Positions 36,052 to 46,779 of a DNA stretch of 64,000 nucleotides are shown here, one piece after another. The DNA is from Nyssa sinensis (Eukaryota > Streptophyta > Magnoliopsida > Cornales > Nyssaceae): the NCBI GenBank assembly GCA_008638375.1, contig CM018052.1:24459071-24523070 (forward strand), given 5' to 3'. The translations under genes and the position numbers were made by a program. How positions within the stretch are numbered: the first letter of the stretch is position 1; each line of letters starts with the position of its first letter. Below the pieces are notes generated by a model, which was given only the letters and a program-made list of their open reading frames with translations, did no database searches and was not told the DNA's origin.

Positions 36052-36634
36052 TAACCCAATTATAATCTTCAAAAGATTTAAAAAAGAAAAAAAAAAAAAT
36101 TTCCCCTCATTTGGGCAAAACGAAAATATAGGCCCATAGAAGAAATTTTCCCTCATCTTTTAATTTCCTCTTTCGTTCCAATGGAAATTATCTCTGTCAG
36201 CTTTTTTCCTTTTCCATTTTCCCCCTTTCCTTTTCTCCAATTCTTGGCAAACAGATTCACAGAACATTCAAGATCATTAGAATAACTTAAATAGTTTTAG
36301 TCAATAGGACAAGAGTTTCAAAATTTTCTTTTAAATTTTAAATGTTATAGTAAAATCATGTTACAACAGACAGTGATGTCATAAAATATTTTCTTATTAG
36401 AGTATAAAAGAAAAAGATTAGTCCAAATATACAGACTCTTTATATCTTTATTCTAGATGTTTTATCAATACCTATAAGGCTATAACAAGTACTTCCACGG
36501 TAAGATATAAGTTGTGAAAGACTGTGCTTCCAAAGGTGGGTAGCTATACATGAGACGAGGCCCAAGAGGGATAAAATATGGACTTTTTTCCTGCTCTTGG
36601 GCTACAAAATTGGGCAGAGCATCAAACATGCTTG

Positions 36635-36758
36635 AATTATGGCCATCATGGGCCCTTTATATTGGATTGGATCCCGGCCTTTACTTGCTTCCCCCCCTAA
36701 ATTATGGCCATTATGGGCCCTTTATATTGGATTGGATCCCGGCCTTTACTTGCTTCCC

Positions 36759-36764
<6 letters not shown>
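36635..36764. repeat. 65-bp direct repeat, two copies
   Basis: AATTATGGCCATCATGGGCC … TTACTTGCTTCCCC at 36635-36699 and again at 36700-36764 with very few differences. A diverged single version is at about 31430-31500 in segment D copy 1. Confidence 0.92.

Positions 36765-36810
<46 letters not shown>
36762..36810. repeat. (CT)n(AT)n microsatellite
   Basis: CTCTCTCT to about 36778, then ATATAT to about 36808. Confidence 0.95.
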
Positions 36811-37611
36811 TTACAATAAGAGTTGACTCTCTAGCCTGACGGCTATTTTTAATATTGTTAATTAATTAATTTCTGCCATATAAACAAGTAGGGATCTTAA
36901 TAAGATGGTTTTTTTTTGGTTAACGCGTCCATTTTCAATGAGATAGGTTTGAAAAATATATAAAAAGATCAAGGATAGATTTGAAAAAAATACTGATGAA
37001 AGTTGATAGAGATGGGTGTGCATTTGGAAAAGGGATGTTTAACCCTTTTCCGCCTCGTTTATAATATAAAATTATTTAATTATTTTTTTTAATATTTTAA
37101 AATTCTTAATGTATCCAAATATATATATATATATATATAGTTGTGAAAAAATAATAAAAAATAAATATTTTATTTTATTTATGATTTATTTGAATAAAAT
37201 TAATAAAAGTTAGTATAATTGGCACAAAATTAGGTAATTTTAAGAAAGATATTTTTTAAACAAAAAAAATTTGAAATAGAGGTGTTCCCTTCTATATCAA
37301 CACGTTAACGGTTTGGTTTGGATAGTGATTCAGGTATAATTTTTTAAAAAATATTTTTAAAAATTTTGTAATTAATATTTTAAAAATTATGAAAATGCAC
37401 TTGAATATGATAATTTAAATTTTAAAAAATTAAAAAAACTTAAAATGAATAGCTCGCCAAACGCGTATTCTGCGTTTTGAAATTAAAAATATATTTTTAA
37501 AAATGTAAATAAAAGTAAAATTTTGTTCCACTAAGATACATCTTTCACTCATGCCATTTTGTTTTGAGACAATGCATACATGTGTTGGACTCTCATTTAG
37601 GAAAAGTGATT
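36811..37611. other. AT-rich spacer
   Basis: No gene seen. (AT)n at about 37119-37139 and long A/T tracts. Confidence 0.6.
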
Positions 37612-38930
37612 CTACTTTTTGATTAGCGAAAAGAGAAATTTTATTAATTTACAAGACAAAATGCATCAAAAAAAAAAAAAAAAAAAGGTCTTGAGTGCAC
37701 ATAACATCATTGCTTGCTCAAGAATTCCATCACATCTTTATATTACTCTTATACCATAATACTGTCCGAATCTTGATAGAATCCAGCATCCCTCCCCACT
37801 TTGGATGCTTCCCATTAAATATGCACGATTTCTCAATTTTCAAATGGATCACACAATAGCAAAAAATAATGAATTCCAAATCAGCTTAATATTTCTCCTG
37901 AAGGTAAAACTTGCCACCAATGTATCAATTGCTGCATAAAACCTGGGCTAACCCATGTTAAGCCCTACCAATATATAGAGTCAACCCAAACTCTCCAAGC
38001 AAACTTACAAAGCAAGAAGATATGATCCATGGATTCCTCATCCTCCCCACAAAAGCGACATTTACCATTTTCAGGGTTATTAAGAATACCCACTCTCAAC
38101 AAAAATTCATCTATTTTAATTCTTCCATTCCATAAAAACCATCCAAAAAATTAAACTTGGGGGGGACAAATATTATTCCTCCACACAAATTTCATGATTT
38201 TCAATTTTTGTCCCAAAGTAGAATCATTTATAGATTGAAAACTGACCTGAGGGATGCCCATTCCATACAATTCTATCCGGCTCATCATTTGTGATACTGG
38301 GCAGATTGTTGGTGCAGCAATCTTGCATTTTAACTAACTCCTCAATCTCCTAGTCAAATAATCTTCTTCTAAATAAAAACTCCCGGCTGAAATCTTCCTC
38401 CTTCAATCCAAGGAAATCAAACACTTTGATATCTTTGTTAACTGCAGGCCTGTATAATCCTGCAAAAGCAGAACATAAATCATTTTAAGCAAGCCAATTG
38501 TCCTTTCAAAAGGATAATCTGCAGCCATCACCAACCTTCATCCCAATATTAGATGAGAAAAAATTAAACAATGTTTGATTATACTCCTTTTTTGAGAGGA
38601 TATCCTTCCAAATTCTTGAGGTGAGATAATTACCCGAACCACTTGAAAACTAGCTTGAAGATGGATTTTTGTACTTTTCACATAAGATTAACCTCCATAA
38701 GGCTTCTTTTTCCACAATAAACCTCCACCATCATTTGAGTAATAAACATGAATTCATAACACAAATGTTTCTGATCTCCAGACCCGCCCTCTCTTAAGAT
38801 TTCAATATGCCTCCCATTTAATCATGTGAATTCTTTTCTTTGATTCATCTCCACACCCCCCCCCCCCCCCCAAAAAACATGAATCTTGCTTGCATACTGT
38901 TCATTATCTTTGAGACCTTTGGGGGTTCGT
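37612..38930 (-). pseudogene. L1-type LINE relic, 3' part of ORF2 (RT C-terminus and zf-RVT)
   Basis: Translating the minus strand by eye gives, in order, GLEIRNICVMNSCLLLK and WWRFIVEKEALWRLIL (about 38790-38690), the usual region after the RT domain of plant L1 elements. About 38155-37985 reads KIDEFLLRVGILNNPENGKC then RFCGEDEESMDHIFLLC, the CxxC…H…C zinc-binding domain (zf-RVT). Stops and frameshifts separate the pieces. Near the left edge, the minus strand reads ATTAATAAAATTTCTCTTTT and CAAAAA, a plausible LINE 3' end. The 5' part is missing, as is usual for 5'-truncated LINEs; the right edge is approximate. Confidence 0.8.
38858..38877. repeat. Poly(C) run (~18 bp) followed by A6
   Basis: An unusually long homopolymer C tract in AT-rich DNA; its length may be an assembly uncertainty. 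Confidence 0.8.
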
Positions 38931-40096
38931 TCTAAACGGGTGATTGAATTTGTACTGAATGGGTATTAAAAGAAATTATTCAGTGTAATCGTCACTTCAC
39001 ATTATTATTTGATTTGAAGTAATGATCTCTCACAATTATATTATTTTTCTTAAATTATTGGGTAACTCTTTATCTTAAAATTCAAGATGGATGATTAGAT
39101 TTGTGAAGGAGAATCACTCCACATCATATAATGATTTAGAGTGACTTCTCATTCAATAATTTCTTCCCACTTAAGAAAAAAAGTTTATAGAAATGCAAAT
39201 AAAATTTTGACACGAGTCTTGTATTTTAAATTAAAGATTTTTTATAACATTATTTATATAAGATGTTTGAAAATAATATGTATGATTAGAAAATTTTTCC
39301 AATCTATCTTATCACTAAACCATTTTTGTTTTTCAAAAACATTTTAGACTCACCTGCACTCAACCTGGTTTAATCATGGTTTTTTTTTTTTTTCCATTTT
39401 GTTTTGTTCATTTTTATTCTCTGAGTGAGAATAGAAGCTTTAATCATGATTGTAATCAAGTTAAGTCATCAAAGTCAAGTAATCGTTTAGTTTCATTGTC
39501 GCATCAAGTTATAGTATGACGATATTTTATAAATATTATAAATTTTTTTAAAATTTAAAATATATGAATGTAAGAAAAATTCAAAAGTTTAATGAAAACT
39601 ATCTCACCACAAAAAATAATAATGTGGTGTGATTATTTTGCTGAATAATTTTTCATTCATTTCACGTGGTCTTAAAGTCTAAGTGAAACGATAGCAAATT
39701 AATACTTAAAAATAACCCATTCCAATGCTAATAGCACAATGCTGCTTTTCGACAGGACTTTTTTTCGCATTTCCTGGCCGAAGCTTTGGTGCCTATGCAA
39801 ACTTCAAGCACCCAGACATATCCAGCAATTACATGAAAAACTTATTGATAACTATGTTGCTCTTTACATTACCACAATTCATCATAAAAAAAATGAAAAA
39901 GAAATAGAAAAAAACAGAAAAAACGAAAACAAAAGAGACAGCATAGAAGAGAGAGCTTTAATGGCTATCAGAATGCAATAATTTTCTCTTTCTTCTCTGT
40001 CTACTGGCCCTTGAACTCCTGAACTGAGATAGAATGCATTAGTTTAGTGTAGAAAAAAAAGCAACTTCTACAACACCTAGCCCAGAAGATGAAACC
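38931..40096. other. AT-rich spacer and 3' flank of the CIPK20-like gene
   Basis: No gene seen. The last ~100 bp (39990-40096) probably hold the kinase 3' UTR on the minus strand. Confidence 0.5.
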
Positions 40097-41473
40097 CTAT
40101 TGCTGGCTATCGCCGATATGTTGTCGCTGTTGCGGCTCGCAACCTTGCCAAGTCCATACTATATCCTTTAGCGAAGGTTTCAATTCTTGGTTGCAGAACT
40201 TCTTGTATTCCAAGGTGTCTCCGGCCGTCTTCTTCACCTCCACCATGTAAAATTGAGGCGTAACTTCGAATATTTCGGCGTCTATTCCGAGCTGCCCTTT
40301 TCTTCCTTCTTTACTGCCTTGTAACTTCACCATACCATCTTTTTTCTTCACCTTAAAACTCTCGGTCATGGCGATTTCTTCGAGTTTTGAAATGATTGTT
40401 GATGCAGGTTTGGTGGTGGTGAATCTAGCTTCTGGCCTCTGATCCAGATCTTTCTCAAAAAGTCCCGAGAGATTGAAACCAGCCGACAGAGAGATGATAT
40501 CAAAGGCATTCATGCAAGTTGGTCTCATGGAGCTGCTTGTTGCCTCTCCTCTATGCTGGGAACTACCCTCGGAATCTGATTCAAAGACATTTTGAGCGTC
40601 GAAAAGGCTGCGAGGCGTGTTGACCTCAGCTTGATGGGGCTGGGGGATTGGATCAATTTGTTTGAATCCTTTCTTGAACCAAGAATTCTCCATGAGCTTT
40701 GCCACTGTTATTCTTGTGTGCGGATTTGGATCAAGAATTCTTGCGAGAAGCTTTCTTACCTCTGGAGGAAACCATTGAGGGCACTTGAATTCTCCTCTGC
40801 TTATCTTCCTATACATTTCCATGAGGTTTGGATCATGAAATGGAAGAAAACCAGCTAGCAAAACAAACAGGACAACCCCACACGACCAAATATCAGCTTT
40901 CTCTCCATCATACCCCTTCTTGTTAATGACTTCGGGAGCAACATAGGCCGGAGTTCCACACGTTGTGTGGAGGAGTCCGTCGTGCCTTTTTGATTCAAAC
41001 AAAGCACTCAATCCAAAATCAGATACTTTTAGATTTCCATGTTCATCTAAGAGGAGATTCTCCGGCTTGAGATCGCGGTGGTAGACACCTCTGCTATGAC
41101 AGAAATCAATGGCTGCAATCAACTGCTGGAAATATTTTCGTGCCGCATCTTCCTTGAGCTTCCCTTTGGCAACCTTGTTGAAAAGCTCCCCACCTCTCAC
41201 ATACTCCATGGCGAAATATATCTTGCTCTTGCTGGCCATGACCTCATAGAGCTCCACAACATTGGGGTGCCTAACAAGCCTCATCACAGAGATTTCACGC
41301 TTGATCTGATCTATCAAGCCCACCTTCAGGATCTTCTCCTTGTCGATCATCTTCACAGCAACGCTCTGACCAGTTTTAAGGTTTCGGGCATGGTAGACCT
41401 TTGCAAAAGTACCTTGACCTAGCAGCCTTCCTAGCTCATACCTTTGCATCAAGATGGTCCCTTTCTTCTCCAT
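40097..41473 (-). CDS. CIPK20: CBL-interacting protein kinase, CIPK20-like (CIPK5/20/25 group)
   Basis: SnRK3-type Ser/Thr kinase that partners with Ca2+-binding CBL proteins. It has 458 residues and no intron. The start [20 protein letters not shown] is typical of the CIPK5/20/25 group. Kinase domain about 12-266: GQGTFAKVY (19-27), ATP lysine K41, hinge [16 protein letters not shown] (132-139), DFG (152-154), activation loop with THT-type threonines T170/T171 ahead of CGTPAY, APE (179-181). NAF motif [18 protein letters not shown] at 322-339; a PPI-like region follows (about 372-410), with [10 protein letters not shown] near the C-terminus, a hallmark shared with CIPK20. All catalytic residues are intact. 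It converges on the CIPK12/19-like gene. The alternative start at M9 is less likely because the MEKKG leader is conserved in the group. Confidence 0.96.
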   Translation of the reverse strand: MEKKGTILMQRYELGRLLGQGTFAKVYHARNLKTGQSVAVKMIDKEKILKVGLIDQIKREISVMRLVRHPNVVELYEVMASKSKIYFAMEYVRGGELFNKVAKGKLKEDAARKYFQQLIAAIDFCHSRGVYHRDLKPENLLLDEHGNLKVSDFGLSALFESKRHDGLLHTTCGTPAYVAPEVINKKGYDGEKADIWSCGVVLFVLLAGFLPFHDPNLMEMYRKISRGEFKCPQWFPPEVRKLLARILDPNPHTRITVAKLMENSWFKKGFKQIDPIPQPHQAEVNTPRSLFDAQNVFESDSEGSSQHRGEATSSSMRPTCMNAFDIISLSAGFNLSGLFEKDLDQRPEARFTTTKPASTIISKLEEIAMTESFKVKKKDGMVKLQGSKEGRKGQLGIDAEIFEVTPQFYMVEVKKTAGDTLEYKKFCNQELKPSLKDIVWTWQGCEPQQRQHIGDSQQ

Positions 41474-42261
41474 TTTTATCGTCCGTCTGCCTTCAAATCA
41501 ATGACAAATATGAATCACAAGCACAAACAAGTACTGTTGGAATTCACCACCCATTTAAATTTTCTAATGCCCCGAGAGCAAAACAAAGGGACTGGTTTTG
41601 AGGATGGAGGAGAGAAAGGTTTCCAAGGGGTTCATAACCATGCCGTAAGGCAAGGTTAAGAGAATTTCCCTTGTGAGAGAGAGGTCAAGAAAAAATACAG
41701 AGCGATTTAGCTAACAATAACTGTCAGGGTTTGTAGAGCTAAACAGGCAAAAGTAAACTCTCATCCCATAGATGTTGGCTAAATATAGTAAATTACTGAC
41801 CAGTTATTAGCTACCATAAATAGCTATATATATATATATATTAATGTGTGTATATATAATATAGGCTGTTGACTTGGAATTTCTAAGGAAATATCAGAGG
41901 ACTCCAATGCTATTTATTTACAATTATATTTTCAATGTGATCTTTAAGTAGTGATTTTAAAAATAACATCATGTGACGTGAGATTCAAAAAAAAATGAAA
42001 TATCATATTTAAGATATAATTAGAAATATAAATTGAATATGTATAACAGTTTTCATATATTTATGTAAACACACATTTAAGGATTTATGTGCTGTTCTGT
42101 TCCCATCCAAAGATACTGATCTTCTCTAGAAAGCTTCAAAGATGAAGCTATTTCTTAGGATTAAGTGAGACGAAGATGAGAAATAAGTGGCGGAGAAAAA
42201 GTAAAGCTACTCAGTTTCTTCTATTTTAGTGCTAAAATTAGAAAATTTTAAGGACCCCGCG

Positions 42262-42277
42262 CACGTGGACTCACGTG
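42262..42277 (-). promoter_or_regulatory. Paired G-boxes upstream of the CIPK20-like gene
   Basis: Two CACGTG hexamers start exactly 10 bp apart (42262-42267 and 42272-42277), about one helical turn, roughly 790 bp upstream of the start codon. G-box pairs of this kind bind bZIP or bHLH dimers. The motif is seen; function is inference. Confidence 0.5.
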
Positions 42278-42299
42278 CCCGTGATGGAAACATATAAAC

Positions 42300-43278
42300 T
42301 ATATATGACCTAGTTTCGGGGAGAACATGGTCCACGTATTGCTTGTTCCATAAGTCTAAATCACAACCATTTTTCTAAATTTGTGATTTAAGGTGGACAG
42401 ATCAAAGTTATAAGAATATGTGGCAACGGCTATTTTCATTCTTAAGCAATGATTTGATAGGATTGTAAGCAATGGTTACTCAAATTAACATGGTTGAAAA
42501 GATTAATGGGCTTTAAAACAAAGAATGAGCATCATTGGTTTCACTGGCGAGTTTGTTGATCAAGTTAATTTTACTTTGAGTTTTATTAGTTTGTATTAGA
42601 CATTCTTAGAAGTCTCCATGGTAATTTGATTCGATTCATTGAAAATTTATATATTCCATACTTAATGATATGGGTCAGAGAAAGTTATGTTCGCTTTGTT
42701 AAGATTTGAGATGAATGCACCTGTCCTATATCGATTATATAAAATAAAATAATAAAATTTTTTTTGTACTGTATAATTAATATTTATAATGATATTTTTT
42801 TTGTTATTTATTTAAAATTTATACAAATTTGATAAAATTATACGTTTGAGACAGAAAATAATATCATTTAAATTTTTTATTGACATGCGTATTTTTTATT
42901 TTTAACATATGAAATATTTTGTTTAAAACATATTAATTATACAGTCAATTTAATAAAATAAATAAATAAATAAAAATAAATAAAGACTCAATAGAGATCC
43001 GCTCTTACTTATCATAGAGTTTAAACAAGTTTGGTAGAATTTTTTTTTTTCTTTGAGAGATGGGGTTAGGGAAGGGTTTCCATTCCAAAATGTTAAAGAG
43101 TTCCCATCCCTACTCAAATGCTTAGTTATCAATTCAGCAATGTTAAAGAGTTCCAAAATGTGATTAACTTTAATTAATTCTACTCGAGATGTGGGAACAT
43201 TTTTATTGTCATGTTCCTGCAGAATGTTGATACACCCAAAAACTCAAAATTCTTACTATATTTCTCTTTAATTGTACA
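42300..43278. other. AT-rich spacer
   Basis: No gene supported. (TAAA)n-like run near 42952-42975. Confidence 0.55.
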
Positions 43279-43790
43279 GGGTAAATTATACTAATTTTTT
43301 TTTTTTAATTTTTTTTATAATTATATTAACTTTTTTTTATAATTTTTAAAAAATATATTAACTTTTCATATATTACTTGACAACTTACAAATACACCCTC
43401 AAGTCATTTTTTTTAAAAGATACAATTGTCCCTTTATGTTTTTTTTTAATACATTTTTTCAATTTGTCCAATTATTTTCTAACTTTTTTTTTATTTTATA
43501 TGAAAATAAATTTAAGATTAATAACTTAATATTATTTTATATAAAAATAAGTTTAAATTTTAATCAATATTTATTTGTAAAAGAAAAAAATAAAAAAATT
43601 AGTCAAAATTAAACAATGTTAAAAAAAAAAACGTAAAAGACAATTTTTTTTTTTTAAAAAGAAAATTAGACAGGAGTGAGGTATACGTAGTTTGTTAAGT
43701 AAAATATGAAAGATTAGTGTAATTTTAAAAAATTACAAAGAGGTCAATATAGTTTTTAAAAATTTCAAAAAATATCAAAATAATTTATTC
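43279..43790. mobile_element. MITE-like element, copy with both ends (degenerate)
   Basis: Left end GGGTAAATTATACTAA and right end TAATTTATTC are the degraded inverted termini of the family best seen at 45684-46170. It shares AAATTTAAGATTAATAACTT, TTTTAATCAATATTTATTTG and 'AGGTCAATATAG' near the right end. Confidence 0.65.
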
Positions 43791-45683
43791 TGACTGAATG
43801 TATTAAACCAATTTAAAGAATAAAGTACTTTGATTAATTAACCATTTTTCTGGGGTAGCTGATTGATTAAACCATAATTCATGGATATCAGCGGCGGATA
43901 TTTTCATATGCTTGAAAGTGACGGTAGATGTATCCTCCACCAACAAATTGATGTGAGAGAATTTTAGTGGTTGCAGCAAAATTAATATTAGAAGCAATAA
44001 TGTTTATTTGTATCTCTATTTATATTTTTAATGTGATAGGACATTATGAAGTGCTTTTAGAATCACATAATGTGAAATAAAAAACAACACAAAACTCTAT
44101 TAAAAATATAAATAGAATTAAATATTAGAGATACATGATATTTTCCTATTTACATTTGAATTTCTAATTCAAAATGATTTTGACTAGGCTTAGAAATGCC
44201 AGAACATAGTGTTTTTGGTAGATTGAAGATGAAGAAAAAGGAAACATCAGAACACTCCTTGACTTGTGTAGGATGAGCCACAGCTACACAATCAGCTGGT
44301 AACAGGAGTTGAATGCCTGGAGGACCTTCCTCTTTACTCACCAATCTCTCTATTTGACCAACTCCCAAGTTGGCAAGATAATCTGCATAAAAGCATGCCA
44401 GAATCATCAATTAATCCCAAATTTGTGTGTTTAAAATATTTTTCTTATTTATTTTTTTAAGTGAAATAATTATTTGCATATCAAGTTATTATATGACAGT
44501 GTCTTACAAATTTTATAACTTTTTTAAATTTGTGAGAAAGTTAATATCTATTCATCAAGAAAAATTAAATTTGTTTTGGCAGACACTATCATATCAAATG
44601 AGATAGTGACGGTTTCACCTAACAATTTCAAAAATGTTGACCACACCAAGTGTCATGGCCATGTAAGTATTGTATGGCCCACGCGACTTGAAGATTAAGC
44701 CCACACAAGACGTTATTCAATGAAACTGAATTACTACGTAAAAATATATCGTTCTAATACATGTAATATAACTTAATAAAAAAATAAGTCATAATACACG
44801 TAATATATCATCATTTGAATGGCACATAGCCACACTTGTGGACCAGCCTTGGGCCATCTGTACCCACAAATGGATATATAAAAAAAAAATTAACATCAAG
44901 AAAGGTCCCATTAATATTGGGACCACATTGGCCTGTGGATGACTTGCCAAGTGTTAATGGCCATGCAAGTGTATTAGCATCCTCCATATGAGTTGTTATG
45001 GAGTTATGGCCACCAAGAGAGTGTGGTGGTGGTGGGTAGTGAGCAATGGATGCAGGTCCACCAGCCGACTTGAATTAAAGAGGGTAGTGATCGCCCGGAA
45101 GTGTAACGTCTTGTAGCCACACCACAAATATAAAGCTTGATTGAGTTGTTCAATAGTATCTCTCATAATGACAACTCCTTCCCTCCTATTTCAATAATTC
45201 TTTTTTATTTTGAGATAAAGTATAATTTTATAAAATTATTTTCTTTCAATTAGTTATTATAATATATTGAGTTGATAAAGCGAATAATTTTGAGAATTCA
45301 CATTACCCAAATAATTGACTTTTCAAATTCAACTTTTATTTTGGAATATATAAAAAAAAGTAATAAGAAACTCTTATTTTAGAATGGAGAATTTTTTTTT
45401 TTGTGTTTTTTTTTTTATAATTCGGTATCTGATTTTTCGGACCGACTAATTCGTAAAACCAATTCCAACGTCTATTAGCAGGAGTCTAATTAAAGATGGA
45501 ACAACGCTCCGTATGTACTAGCCCTAAGAAAAAATGACATCTACTAAGTTTCAACCTGATAACCTCAAGGGACAAGTTTATTATTAATAGATACTTTATA
45601 ATGAGTGTTTACAAGCTTAGATTTATGGTAAAACGTTGTAACCTCAAAAAGACTCTAACTTTTTAAATCATTAGTTAAGTTTT
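43791..45683. other. AT-rich spacer
   Basis: No gene supported on either strand; short ORFs (43803-43997 -, 44150-44410 -) show no family features. Confidence 0.55.
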
Positions 45684-46170
45684 AGGCAAATTGCACTCTC
45701 CTGATGTTTCTGACAAATACACTGATTTTCCTTGATATTTTTGAAATTACACTAACCTTTAATACTTTACCTGAAAATATAGAGATACTTTCTCTAGTCA
45801 AATCTTTTCATTAAAATAACAAAACTGCCCATTTTATTATTTATTTTTGCATTTTTTTAATTTTGACTTATTTTTTCTAAGTTTTTTATTATTTTATATA
45901 AAAATAAATTTAAGGTAAATAACTTATTTTTATTTTGTATAAAAATAAATTTAAGGTTTTTATCAATATTTATTTAAAAAAAAAAGTTGGTCAAAATTTT
46001 AAAAATTGAAAAAACAAAACATGAAAGGGACAATTTTGAAGAAAAAAATTGGTTAGAAGAGAGTATCTGTATATTATCAGGTAAAATAAGAGAAATTATA
46101 TAATCTCAAAAACGTCAAAAGAGACCAGTGTAATTATCAGAAACTTCGTAAAGGTCAATGTAATTTACCC
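45684..46170. mobile_element. MITE-like element (~487 bp) with long inverted termini
   Basis: Left AGGCAAATTGCACTCTCCTG and onward to TTTCTGACAAATACACTG; the right end in reverse complement is GGGTAAATTACATTGACCTT and onward to TTTCTGATAATTACACTG. The termini therefore match over about 50 bp with a few differences. No ORF. Flanking 9-mers TTAAGTTTT and AAATGTTTT are only partly alike, so a Mutator-type 9-bp duplication is possible but unproven. Confidence 0.75.
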
Positions 46171-46779
46171 AAATGTTTTTTAATGACAATTGTTCCTGTT
46201 TTGACCCCTGATTATTGTTAATAGCGTGATTATTGTGCGTGTATTATGGAGAAATGATTTTGATTCCCGTTTCTTTTGTTTTTGGTAGATTTGTTGTTAT
46301 GATTGTTAATTGAGATTATTGTTGTGCTTCATTCTAGGTTTTTGCGACTAGAACTCAGGGCATTGTAGGCATCTTCGTTTGTACTTCATTCCATTAATTT
46401 CATATATTAAAACTTTGCAACATTTCAATTTCACTTTCAGTTTCGAAACTACTTTTAACTGGTAAGTTAATGTTTGTTCACGTTATAATTATTATTTTTT
46501 TAATTTTTCATTTTCCAATTTCATTTTTGCGCATGAAAGTTTTTGTTTTGCGTTTGATTTGAATTTTTTTAAATGTTTTATTGCGTCTGTCTAGATTATA
46601 TTTTGTGTTTTTGATTGCATTTTTTAAATATGTTTTACTTTTATTATGTGGTTTTATTGTGCATTTGTGTTGCTCTGTTTTTAAGTTTTTATTTTTATTT
46701 TTTGTTTAAGCAATCAGTGGGAAATTAATTTTTTAATCTATTTTCTTATTTTCTAAACTTTTTCTACTGGAAAATCAAA

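Larger units (their letters stand above)
34690..36760. repeat. Segment D, copy 2, interrupted by a miniature LTR element
   Basis: Matches 30595-31510 (anchors given there). The interruption at 35337-36051 is a retrotransposon with its own target duplication, so it arrived after or independently of the duplication. Confidence 0.85.

Noticed and set aside
38858..38877. Poly(C) tract as a structural (i-motif) element
   Set aside because: Its exact length is unreliable in sequencing and it lies in a degenerate LINE; no other support.
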